IMG/VR virus record: IMGVR_UViG_3300046533_000334
Location: 1-31,057 of that record
DNA length: 31,057 nucleotides
Source: a virus
Direction: 5' to 3' (one strand)
The notes under the pieces are model-generated. The model made no database searches and had not been told where the DNA came from. It worked only from the letters and a program-made list of their open reading frames with translations. Each line of letters starts with the position of its first letter. The first letter of the stretch is position 1. Shown piece by piece: positions 22,160-28,859 of the stretch. The position numbers and the translations under genes are program-made.

Positions 22160-23131
22160 ATGACGAAAGACGCGGCGACCATCCTCGAGCCGGAAACCCA
22201 GGAGCGGCACGAACCGTCACTCGACATGGCCCTCGTGCGCGCCGAAGTGGACACGATGATCGCCACGGCGAAGCGCTTCCCGCGGTCCCTGAAAACCTTC
22301 AAAGACCGCGCGCTTGAGATGGCCACGCTGGATCAGGAGACCGCCGAATCCTGCATCTATGCGCTGCCCCGGGATGGCAAAACGATCGAAGGCCCGTCGT
22401 CACGCTTCGCCGAAATCCTCGCCAGCGCCTACGGCAACATGCGGATTGAAGGCCGGCCCGTCGATGACGATGGGCGCTTCATCACGGCCCGCGGCACGGC
22501 GTTCGACATTCAGAACAACGTCTTGATTGCCTTCGAGACGAAGCGGCGGATCACGTCGAAGAACGGCAAGCGCTTCAGCGACGACATGGTCGGCGTGACC
22601 TCGAACGCCGCGACGTCGATCGCGATTCGCAATGCGGTGTTGAAGGTGGTCCCGAAGGCCTTCTGGGGGCCGGTGTACGACGCCTGCCGCCAGGTGGCCG
22701 TCGGCGATGCGTCGACCCTCGTCGGCCGCCGCGACAAAATGCTGGCGTATTTCCTGAAGCTCGGCGTCACGCACGAGAAGGTGTTTCGCCTGCTCGAGAT
22801 CAAGGGCGCCGAGGACATCACGCTCGAGCACCTGGCGACCCTGAAGGGCCTGGCCACGGCGATCAAGGAAGGCGATACCACCGTCGACGAGGCCTTCGCC
22901 GGCCCGACCCGCGATCCGAAGCCGACGGACAAGCCGAAGCCCGAAGACTTCGATGGCTGGCTGATTGACATGACGGCCGTCGCCGATGAAGGGACCGCGC
23001 TGCTGGCCGAGGCCTGGGAGAAGTCGCCGCAGGTCGCGCGCGAGTATCTGACGACGACCGAGCCGGGGGCATGGGACGCGTTGAAGAAGAGGGCGGTGGA
23101 GGCCGACGCGAAGAAGGCGAAGGGTGAGTGA
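22160..23131 (+). CDS. Candidate single-strand annealing protein of the recombination module
   Basis: 323 aa with GGAG 9 bases before the ATG. The core (MIATAKRFPRSLKTFKDRAL, SCIYALPRDGKTIEGPSSRF, AEILASAYGNMRIEGR, KRRITSKNGKRFSDDMVGVT, SNAATSIAIRNAVLKVVPKA) belongs to a widespread phage family usually left unnamed. Its closeness to a YqaJ-type exonuclease (24990) and its general layout, with a conserved alpha/beta core and a variable charged C-terminus, suggest a RecT/Rad52-like annealing protein, but I cannot show this from motifs. The C-terminal third (KGLATAIKEGDTTVDEAF, then KPKPEDFDGW) is likely a separate regulatory or protein-binding part. Confidence 0.55.
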   Translation: MTKDAATILEPETQERHEPSLDMALVRAEVDTMIATAKRFPRSLKTFKDRALEMATLDQETAESCIYALPRDGKTIEGPSSRFAEILASAYGNMRIEGRPVDDDGRFITARGTAFDIQNNVLIAFETKRRITSKNGKRFSDDMVGVTSNAATSIAIRNAVLKVVPKAFWGPVYDACRQVAVGDASTLVGRRDKMLAYFLKLGVTHEKVFRLLEIKGAEDITLEHLATLKGLATAIKEGDTTVDEAFAGPTRDPKPTDKPKPEDFDGWLIDMTAVADEGTALLAEAWEKSPQVAREYLTTTEPGAWDALKKRAVEADAKKAKGE

Positions 23132-24234
23132 TGCACTTCGCGAAGAACGAGACGCCGGATCGGGTGCATGGGCGGCTGCTCGAATCGGTACATGTGTCCG
23201 GATACACGTCTGAACGAGCTTGCGATGAATTGAAATGGCTGGTACGCCAGGAACGCTGGAAAAGCGTCAGCCCGGGCTACGAGGACATCGATGCGTTTCT
23301 CGCAACGATGGACATGAAGGAATTTCGGCTCGCGCGCGAACAGCGGAAGGATCTCGTCAAGCAATTAAATGCTATCAGGGCCGGGCAACGCGCGACGGCG
23401 CGACTCTTGGGCATATCGAAAGAAACGGTCGCGCGCGACCTCAATCTACGTGGCACAAATGTGCCATCAAATTCCAGCGATTCTATCGATATTCAACAGC
23501 ACTCCTCGGAAACCCTAAACCTTGCTGGCACAAATGTGCCAGTCGGTCGGCCGTACTACTCTGAATCCGGCATCACGATTTATCACGGCGACTGCCGAGA
23601 GATTCTGCCGTCCTTGCCCTGTGGGCTCATGGTGACGGATCCGCCCTATAACGTCGGGTATCACTACAACGAGTATCACGACGACCTCGACCAGGGGGCG
23701 TATGACGCGCTGCTGAGCGATGTGCTGCGAATGCCGCTCGTGGTGATTCATTATCCAGAAGCCATCTTTCCTATCGCGCAACGCTACCGTCGGGCGCCAG
23801 ATGAACTAGTCGCGTGGGTCTACAACGCCCACACGCCGAAACAATGGCGAGCCGTCGCGTGGTTTGGCGTGAGTCCAGATCTATCACTCGACAGTCAAGC
23901 CTATAAAAATCCCACCGACAAACGTGTGGCTGCGCGGATCGCGAGAGGTGACGAGGCCAGACTTTATGACTGGTGGCACATCGAGCAAGTCAAGAACGTG
24001 AGTGCTGACAAGACAGAACATCCCTGCCAGATCCCAATGGCGCTGATGATGAGGATCCTACGGGTAACGCCGTTCGACGGCCCCGTGATTGATCCCTTCT
24101 GCGGGTCAGGGACGACATTAGTCGCGGCGCAGGCGTTCGGACGACAGGCGATCGGTATTGAATCCAGCGAGGAGTACTGCGAAATCGCCGCGTATCGGTT
24201 GCGACAGCCCTCGCTTGAACTGGCGGCGCCGTGA
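23131..24234 (+). CDS. DNA methyltransferase with N-terminal helix-turn-helix region
   Basis: 367 aa (ATG 23131; GTG 23128 is also possible). Residues about 60-105 include GQRATARLLGISKETVARDL, a helix-turn-helix. A linker with two GTNVP units (108-112 and 133-137) follows. The catalytic domain has motif IV DPPYNVGY at about 170 and motif I DPFCGSGTTLVAA at about 321, then FGRQAIGIESSEEY. IV-before-I order is that of beta-class N6-adenine or N4-cytosine methyltransferases. No restriction partner is nearby, so it probably protects phage DNA or regulates genes. The DNA is less GC-rich than surrounding genes and the linker repeats are perfect palindromes, so recent acquisition is likely. Confidence 0.85.
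   Translation: MHFAKNETPDRVHGRLLESVHVSGYTSERACDELKWLVRQERWKSVSPGYEDIDAFLATMDMKEFRLAREQRKDLVKQLNAIRAGQRATARLLGISKETVARDLNLRGTNVPSNSSDSIDIQQHSSETLNLAGTNVPVGRPYYSESGITIYHGDCREILPSLPCGLMVTDPPYNVGYHYNEYHDDLDQGAYDALLSDVLRMPLVVIHYPEAIFPIAQRYRRAPDELVAWVYNAHTPKQWRAVAWFGVSPDLSLDSQAYKNPTDKRVAARIARGDEARLYDWWHIEQVKNVSADKTEHPCQIPMALMMRILRVTPFDGPVIDPFCGSGTTLVAAQAFGRQAIGIESSEEYCEIAAYRLRQPSLELAAP
23451..23541. repeat. Two identical 16-bp palindromes inside the methyltransferase gene
   Basis: TGGCACAAATGTGCCA occurs at 23451-23466 and 23526-23541, exactly 75 bases (25 codons) apart and in frame, each encoding GTNVP. The arms TGGCACA/TGTGCCA are perfect around AA. Between them the sequence is AT-rich. They may bind the gene's own helix-turn-helix domain or be a small mobile palindromic unit. 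Confidence 0.85.
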
Positions 24235-24989
24235 TGGTCAGCAGGCCACAGCCTCGTACGCGGCGCGCGCCATTCACGACGCTACCTGGTGGCGCTCGGC
24301 TCACCTTTGACGGCTACCTGCCGGCGAAACGGTGTCCCGCCTGCAAAATTATGTGGCCCGCGGCGGCCTACAGCAAGCGCGTGTATACCAACGCTCAGCG
24401 GCGTTGGCTGGACTTCGGCGAGTGGTGTCTGCAATGTGATCCGCCGAATGACTTCCCGCGCGACCTCCACGGTGTTCGGCCCACTAGCACCTACTATGTT
24501 GCGGCCGCCGACGGATCGAAGCCTGTCGTTGTCGGCTGGCAACAGCGGGACCGTGAGCATGGGCGTTTCGGTCCAGAGTTGCATCTCGAATTGATGGGAT
24601 TGCGAAAAACCGCCGATGGCGTGTGGCGTCCACAACCAAAGCTAGACCGACGGTCGAAAAAGCAACAGCAAGAGAGGCCGCCCGCGATGAAGATCTATCG
24701 CGCGGTTGGTGATCATCGCCGCGGCTTTCCGGAAATCGTCTTAGCGAACGCCATCGCTAAGCAAAGCGGCCTGTGTGCCGCATGTGGCAAGCCGTTCACT
24801 GAGAGCGATCCGGCGGTTGGTGACCACAATCTCCCCTTTGCGGATGGTGGAGCAACCCATCCAACAAACTGCCTCGCCCTGCACCGAACATGCAATGGCA
24901 AAAAGGGACGGCGTCGTTTCACGCAGTACCAGCGTGACCACAGATTGCGCGATGGCGATCTATTCAGAGACGCATCGGTGAAGAAGTAA
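24234..24989 (+). CDS. HNH endonuclease with N-terminal zinc-binding region
   Basis: 251 aa; ATG 24234 overlaps the methyltransferase stop. The N-terminal half has KRCPACKIMWPAAAY and EWCLQCDPPND (two CxxC pairs). The C-terminal HNH region reads SGLCAACGKPFTESDPAVGD, HNLPFADGGATHPTNCLALH, then RTCNGKKG, with the DH...N...H/C arrangement of ββα-metal nucleases intact. G+C is lower than average. It may be a homing-type or restriction-like nuclease; next to a methyltransferase it could form a modification-cleavage pair, but nothing else supports this. Confidence 0.8.
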   Translation: MVSRPQPRTRRAPFTTLPGGARLTFDGYLPAKRCPACKIMWPAAAYSKRVYTNAQRRWLDFGEWCLQCDPPNDFPRDLHGVRPTSTYYVAAADGSKPVVVGWQQRDREHGRFGPELHLELMGLRKTADGVWRPQPKLDRRSKKQQQERPPAMKIYRAVGDHRRGFPEIVLANAIAKQSGLCAACGKPFTESDPAVGDHNLPFADGGATHPTNCLALHRTCNGKKGRRRFTQYQRDHRLRDGDLFRDASVKK

Positions 24990-25643
24990 ATGTCATTCAC
25001 CATTACCACCCCCGATCAACGCACGCCGGCCTGGTATGCCGCGCGCGTGGGCAAGCTGACAGCCTCGCGCGCCGGCGACATGCTGGCCACCATCAAAACC
25101 GGCGAGGCCGCCGCGCGCCGCGACCTGCGGCTGCAGATCGTCTGCGAGCGCCTGACGGGCCTCTCGCAGGACAACGGCTTCATCAATGCCGAGATGCAGC
25201 GCGGCATCGACAAGGAAGGCGAGGCCCGCGCCGCCTACGAAGCCGCGACCGGCGCCCTGGTGCAGCCGTGCGGCTTCCTGCAGCATCCCGAGCTGGCGAC
25301 CGGCGGCTCACCCGACGGCGAGATCGGCGGCTATGGCGGCCTCGTCGAGATCAAGTGTCCGAAATCCGCGACGCACCTGGCGTACCTGCGGACGCACGCG
25401 GTCCCGAAGGAGTATCTGGCGCAAATCCAGCATCAGCTCTGGCTGACCGGCGCGCGCTGGTGCGACTTCGTGTCGTTCGATGATCGCTTTCCCGAGGCGT
25501 TGCGCCTGGTGATCGTGCGCGTGACGCGCGACCAGGTGGATCTGAAGGCCTATGAACTCTTGGTGCGGATGTTCTTGACCGAAGTCGATCGCGAATACGA
25601 GGCGGTCGCGGGCTTGATGGTGGCCGAGGCGGTGGGGGTGTGA
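24990..25643 (+). CDS. YqaJ/lambda-type exonuclease
   Basis: 217 aa, starting directly after the HNH stop. The N-terminus has QRTPAWYAARVGKLTASRAG, the hallmark start of the YqaJ recombinase family. Catalytic positions are Glu in RGIDKEGEARAAYE, Asp109 in GGSPDGEIGG, and Glu120-x-Lys122 in LVEIKCPKSATH. It would degrade one strand of a double-stranded end and hand the overhang to an annealing protein (candidate at 22160). It ends in TGATG overlap with the next gene. Confidence 0.9.
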   Translation: MSFTITTPDQRTPAWYAARVGKLTASRAGDMLATIKTGEAAARRDLRLQIVCERLTGLSQDNGFINAEMQRGIDKEGEARAAYEAATGALVQPCGFLQHPELATGGSPDGEIGGYGGLVEIKCPKSATHLAYLRTHAVPKEYLAQIQHQLWLTGARWCDFVSFDDRFPEALRLVIVRVTRDQVDLKAYELLVRMFLTEVDREYEAVAGLMVAEAVGV

Positions 25644-26458
25644 TGGATCCCTTCGTCGTGGACGGCCCCGCGGTGATCTCATTCAGCGGCGGGCGGACCA
25701 GTGGCTACATGCTGCGGCGGATCCTCGACGAAGGGCTACGGCCGGACGTCCATGTGCTGTTTGCGAATACCGGGAAGGAACGCGCCGAGACCTTGGATTT
25801 CGTTCGCGACGTAGCGGTGCATTGGCAGGTTCCGATTCACTGGATCGAATATGCGGCGCCGGTTGGCTATGACCAACCTACCACCAGAGGTGTAGCAGCA
25901 TTCCATGAAGTGTCATACCGCACGGCATCGCGGCAGGGAGAACCTTTCCGATCGCTGATCGGACGGTTCTTGCCAAACCCCGTCCAGCGGTTTTGTACAC
26001 AGGAACTGAAGATCCGGCCAATGCGGGATTGGATGCTCGCGCATGGCTTTACGCATTGGACGAATGTGGTTGGGATTCGTGCCGATGAACCGCGGCGCGT
26101 CGCTCGGATGCGGGAGGCTGAGGAACGGCGCTCGGAGCGATGGGACATTGCTTTGCCACTGGCAGACGCCGCCGTGACGGTCACCGACGTCAATGCCTTT
26201 TGGTCCGACCAACCCTTTGACCTGATGCTTCGTCCACATGAGGGCAATTGCGATCTCTGTTTTTTGAAAGGCTCGGCCAAGATACGAAATCTCGTCCGCG
26301 ACCGGCCTGATCTAGCGGAGTGGTGGGCGCAACAGGAAGAACGGACGGGCGCGACGTTTCGGAAAGACCGCGCGAGTTACCGCGCGATGCTGATGCAACC
26401 TGATTTGTTTACCGACGGGATGGAGGACACCCTGACGGAGTGTTTCTGCCATGACTAG
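25643..26458 (+). CDS. PAPS reductase-like PP-loop protein
   Basis: 271 aa. Residues 13-21, SFSGGRTSG, form the PP-loop that binds ATP or PAPS. LFANTGKERAETLDFVRDV, RFCTQELKIRPMRDWM and GIRADEPRRVARM are further family landmarks. Cysteines at NCDLCFLKGSAKI and the extreme C-terminus (ECFCHD), together with FCTQELK, could hold an iron-sulfur cluster. Such CysH/DndC-like proteins are common in phages, and roles in sulfur metabolism or nucleic-acid modification have been suggested. No dnd partners are visible. G+C is below the genome average. Confidence 0.75.
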   Translation: MDPFVVDGPAVISFSGGRTSGYMLRRILDEGLRPDVHVLFANTGKERAETLDFVRDVAVHWQVPIHWIEYAAPVGYDQPTTRGVAAFHEVSYRTASRQGEPFRSLIGRFLPNPVQRFCTQELKIRPMRDWMLAHGFTHWTNVVGIRADEPRRVARMREAEERRSERWDIALPLADAAVTVTDVNAFWSDQPFDLMLRPHEGNCDLCFLKGSAKIRNLVRDRPDLAEWWAQQEERTGATFRKDRASYRAMLMQPDLFTDGMEDTLTECFCHD

Positions 26459-26885
26459 CACGCGCGCCTATGTCGCCTCGGGCTTCGTCCGACACGGCCA
26501 GCTGAAGCTGCGGCAGAAACTCGCCTTTCAGCAGGCGTGCGCGCAGTGGCCGGATGGCGAAGTGCTGGTGCGGATTGAGCCGGCGAGCGCCACCCGGTCC
26601 CGGGCGCTGAATGCGCGCTACTGGGCCGGCTACGTGGCGCCGCTGGCTGCGCATACCGGCTACTCGCCGCTCGAGGTGCACGCCTATCTGAAACAGCGCT
26701 TCATCCCGGCCGCGCATCGGGTGCTGATTCACGACGCCCAGGGCGAAGTCGTCGACGACGTGGAGCTGCTCGCGCTGACGACGACGACCACGTTGACGAA
26801 GGACGAGTTCAGCGCCTATCTCGACCAGGTCGCGGACTTCGCGCGCCGGCTCGGCGTGCCGGTGGATTCCGAGGTGGCCGCATGA
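26451..26885 (+). CDS. NinB/Orf-like recombination protein
   Basis: 144 aa, overlapping the previous gene by 8 bases. The pattern SRALNARYWAGYVAPLAAHTG, then SPLEVHAYLKQRFIP and, near the end, TTTTLTKDEFSAYLDQVADF with ARRLGVP, fits the NinB/Orf family that acts as a recombination mediator in lambdoid phages. Closeness to exonuclease and RusA supports a recombination role. The match is by pattern only. Confidence 0.55.
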   Translation: MTSTRAYVASGFVRHGQLKLRQKLAFQQACAQWPDGEVLVRIEPASATRSRALNARYWAGYVAPLAAHTGYSPLEVHAYLKQRFIPAAHRVLIHDAQGEVVDDVELLALTTTTTLTKDEFSAYLDQVADFARRLGVPVDSEVAA

Positions 26886-27241
26886 GCAAGCGCAAGGATC
26901 CCGTCGATCAGGTCGTGGCGTTCTTCGAGACGGCGCCGCTCGATCAGGCCGTGATGGTGCTGGCGATCGTCCGCGGCATCCTCGCGCGTCGGCAGCCGAA
27001 GACGAAACCCGCGAAGCCTGCGCGCAAAGGCGGGCTGCTGCTCGACGGTGCCGAACGCCCGCCCGCCGCACCCGTGGGACGCGACCGATGCGGAACCCTG
27101 CGGCAGCCGGCCGCAACACGACTACACGATGAAAGGCCCGGACGGCCTGCGGCGCTGTTGGTATTGCAGCCGGCTCAGTCCACGCAGCCGCGCCGAACTC
27201 GACGCCCGTGGCCAGGACCAGTAAGGAACGCAGAGCGTTAA
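26882..27241 (+). CDS. Hypothetical protein, C-terminal half probably out of frame
   Basis: 119 aa, ATGA overlap upstream. Residues 1-60 (KRKDPVDQVVAFFETAPLDQ, AVMVLAIVRGILARRQ) look like a genuine helical protein ending in a basic stretch. From about 27050 the sequence becomes Arg/Pro-rich, and the better protein lies in another frame (27048-27224). Either the two genes overlap or a stop has been lost. Function unknown. Confidence 0.5.
   Translation: MSKRKDPVDQVVAFFETAPLDQAVMVLAIVRGILARRQPKTKPAKPARKGGLLLDGAERPPAAPVGRDRCGTLRQPAATRLHDERPGRPAALLVLQPAQSTQPRRTRRPWPGPVRNAER
27048..27224 (+). CDS. 58-aa zinc-binding protein in an overlapping frame
   Basis: It starts at GTG 27048. The sequence contains PHPWDATDAEPCGSRPQHDY, then GPDGLRRCWYCSRLSPRSRA. 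A Cys, a His and a CxxC form a plausible zinc site, and the amino-acid composition is much more natural than that of the overlapping frame. Similar small phage proteins with a CxxC near the C-terminus exist. It ends at TAA 27222-27224. Confidence 0.55.
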   Translation: MPNARPPHPWDATDAEPCGSRPQHDYTMKGPDGLRRCWYCSRLSPRSRAELDARGQDQ

Positions 27242-27245
27242 GTAA

Positions 27246-27304
27246 TCGGCGGGCTAGGGTAGCTCCCGACACGGTTGGTCTTCCTGGCCCAACCTGCCCG
27301 CCGA
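27246..27304. ncRNA. Candidate structured RNA element before the small HNH gene
   Basis: TCGGCGGG (27246-27253) pairs perfectly with CCCGCCGA (27297-27304). Inside, GGTTGG (27273-27278) pairs with CCAACC (27289-27294), and GGG/CCC at 27257-27267 can form a weak third stem. The whole looks like a branched structure. It fills most of the gap between 27225 and 27337, which holds no gene. It could be an intron remnant, a terminator or a leader. Function unknown. Confidence 0.4.
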
Positions 27305-27337
27305 CGCACTGGCCAGGCTGTGACAGGAGACAGGCCT

Positions 27338-27535
27338 ATGGCGTTGAGCGTCCGCACGCGGTTCGAGGTCTTTAAACGCGATGAGTTTACCTGCCAATAC
27401 TGCGGTCGAAAATCTCCAGATGTCGTCGCGCTCAATCGAAACATGACGAAGAACCTGAAGTATGTGGCCGCGTGCTGCAGAAATTGGCGCTACGAACACA
27501 CGGCCACCAAGGATATGCGTGGCGATTACGAGTAA
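27338..27535 (+). pseudogene. Degenerate HNH endonuclease fragment
   Basis: 65 aa with AGGAG 8 bases before the ATG. Residues 1-30 (SVRTRFEVFKRDEFTCQYCG, RKSPDVV) are the standard N-terminus of a common phage HNH family, which should continue with the DHI...N...H active site. Instead the sequence runs into NRNMTKNLKYVAACCRNWRY with no D-H pair and then stops. The catalytic part is lost, so this is probably a relic, although it could still be translated. Confidence 0.6.
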
Positions 27536-27544
27536 ATCTGGAAC

Positions 27545-27913
27545 ATGAGCGACAAGTTACTGGCTGAGTGGTTCTGGACAGATCGGTGGATCGGCTCATC
27601 AGGGCGCCTCTTGCCGATGGAAGCGCGTGGGTTGTATCGCGAAATGCTGACGGTGGCGTGGAATCGGAAGTGTAAGCTGCCCGCGGACCACGAAGAAATC
27701 CGGCGCGCGACCGGGTGCACGCTGCAGGAGTGGAAACGATGCTGGCCGAAAATCGAGAAGTACTGGCGGCGAGACGGCGACTGCCTCGTGAACGATACGC
27801 AGCTCAGCGTCTGGGCCACGGCGAACGCGGGCCATGAACGCGCCTTGGAACGCGCGCGCAAAGGCGGGAACGGCCGGGCCCATCAGCTGCTTAAGCAGCG
27901 CTTAAGCACATAG
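27545..27913 (+). CDS. DUF1376-like replication protein
   Basis: 122 aa. LLAEWFWTDRWIGSSGRLLP, MEARGLYREMLTVAWNRKCK and IRRATGCTLQEWKRCWPKIE form the winged-helix-like domain of DUF1376 proteins, often found where lambda-type phages have O-like initiators. The 3' end codes LLKQRLST and lies within the first iterons. TAG at 27911 ends the gene, but the same frame stays open for 39 more codons (repeats of LKQ/LS type, e.g. MLKQCLSRTQAALKQCLGSA) to TAA 28031. The protein may therefore be truncated or read through. Probable initiator; loader partner not identified. Confidence 0.7.
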   Translation: MSDKLLAEWFWTDRWIGSSGRLLPMEARGLYREMLTVAWNRKCKLPADHEEIRRATGCTLQEWKRCWPKIEKYWRRDGDCLVNDTQLSVWATANAGHERALERARKGGNGRAHQLLKQRLST

Positions 27914-28003
27914 ACAAGCACAGCTCAAGCTGTGCTTACTTGCATGCTTAAGCAGTGCTTAAGCAGAACTCAAGCTGCGCTTAAGCAGTGCTTGGGCAGT
28001 GCT
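27887..28003. repeat. 11-bp iteron array, probable replication origin
   Basis: GCTTAAGC occurs exactly at 27889, 27900, 27946, 27957 and 27979, with degenerate copies at 27968 (ACTCAAGC) and 27990 (GCTTGGGC). The main block from 27946 is a tandem 11-bp repeat of GCTTAAGCAGT type. Between the two groups, AAGCACAGCT (27916-27925) and AGCTGTGCTT (27928-27937) form a perfect inverted repeat around CA. The array overlaps the 3' end of the DUF1376 gene, as lambda's origin lies inside gene O. The region up to about 28108 is AT-richer (CTCTTTAAGAACGAGAAC, TAATTAGCAAGG), suitable for unwinding. No gene is seen between 27914 and 28108 other than the possible in-frame extension. Confidence 0.75.
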
Positions 28004-28108
28004 CTCTTTAAGAACGAGAACAGAACCAGCTAATTAGCAAGGTTCTTCTCTCTTCGTTAAGTACCTGTACTAGAAGCAATTAGTACCTCGCGCCGACGCG
28101 AATTGCCC

Positions 28109-28342
28109 ATGCACACCGAAGACACGAGAGACCGGACGACCGAGACCCACGGACGGCTGCTGGCCAAGCTCGTGAGGGTGCTGCTGGCTCGCGAAAACTT
28201 CGAGACCCTGGCCGACCTGACCGAGGCGCTGAAGGTCGAGTGTGCGCGGCTGAAGATCCGGTGGACCCACGACGACCTCACCGAGGCGTATCGGCTGATC
28301 GAATCGAACCGGCCGTTGGTGCGTGAACGGAGACGCGCATGA
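28109..28342 (+). CDS. Hypothetical helical protein
   Basis: 77 aa from ATG 28109; TTG 28103 in frame is less likely. Mainly charged helices: LLAKLVRVLLARENFETLAD, LTEALKVECARLKIRW, and DDLTEAYRLIESNRPLV. Such a short protein right after the origin could assist replication, but I do not recognise it. It overlaps the next gene by ATGA. Confidence 0.6.
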   Translation: MHTEDTRDRTTETHGRLLAKLVRVLLARENFETLADLTEALKVECARLKIRWTHDDLTEAYRLIESNRPLVRERRRA

Positions 28343-28632
28343 GAACGTGGCGCCGCGCCACGCGCGCGATCCGCTGCGGTGGGCTGCACGAACAGATCAC
28401 CACGATTCCCGTCGGGGCGCCGGTGCTGGTGATTACGCCGATGCTGACACGGACGCTCTATCGGTGCGAAGCGTGCGCGGGCGAGCCGGCACCACCGTTG
28501 CCGCCGCTCTCGTCACCGTCCGTCGACGCCACGGATCGCTTACCGGCGCCGATGACCCGGCCGACTGTCGCCGCGCTCACGAAGGTGTTGCCCTTCGATT
28601 TCAAAACCGCGCAAGCGGGCCGGGAGGACTGA
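28339..28632 (+). CDS. Small protein with possible zinc site
   Basis: 97 aa. RAIRCGGLHEQITTIPVGAP and TLYRCEACAGEP supply Cys, His and a CxxC, as in small phage zinc-ribbon proteins that start with RCGxCH. The C-terminal half is Pro-rich (PAPPLPPLSSPS). Function unknown. Confidence 0.55.
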   Translation: MRTWRRATRAIRCGGLHEQITTIPVGAPVLVITPMLTRTLYRCEACAGEPAPPLPPLSSPSVDATDRLPAPMTRPTVAALTKVLPFDFKTAQAGRED

Positions 28633-28634
28633 CT

Positions 28635-28859
28635 ATGGCGTTGTTCGGCCGCTGGCACAAAGGCGACGCGCTGATCGACACGTTGATTGTGCCGCCGGTG
28701 CAACGGTTCGCTGGCGTCGATGAAACGCTGGCGGCGCGGACGCGCAAACGACGGGAAGCGGCCGAGACGATTCGGCGGCGTGCGGATGCGGTGGAAACGG
28801 GCGCCGCGGTGTCGAAGGTGTTAATGATGGCGAAGCGAAGTGATGGGAGGATTGCATGA
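28635..28859 (+). CDS. Small basic hypothetical protein
   Basis: 74 aa; GGGAGGAC upstream of the ATG is a reasonable ribosome site. It begins ALFGRWHKGDALIDTLIVPP and continues as a strongly basic helix (ARTRKRREAAETIRRRADAV), possibly DNA-binding. Overlaps the next gene by ATGA. No family recognised. Confidence 0.55.
   Translation: MALFGRWHKGDALIDTLIVPPVQRFAGVDETLAARTRKRREAAETIRRRADAVETGAAVSKVLMMAKRSDGRIA

Noticed and set aside
23128-24989. Complete restriction-modification system (methyltransferase plus HNH)
   Set aside because: The two genes are adjacent, but the HNH protein lacks any recognition domain that I can identify and phage homing-type HNH genes are common. The pairing is not supported beyond adjacency.
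27887-28003. CRISPR array
   Set aside because: The repeats are only 11 bp and mostly contiguous, with no unique spacers of constant length and no cas genes.
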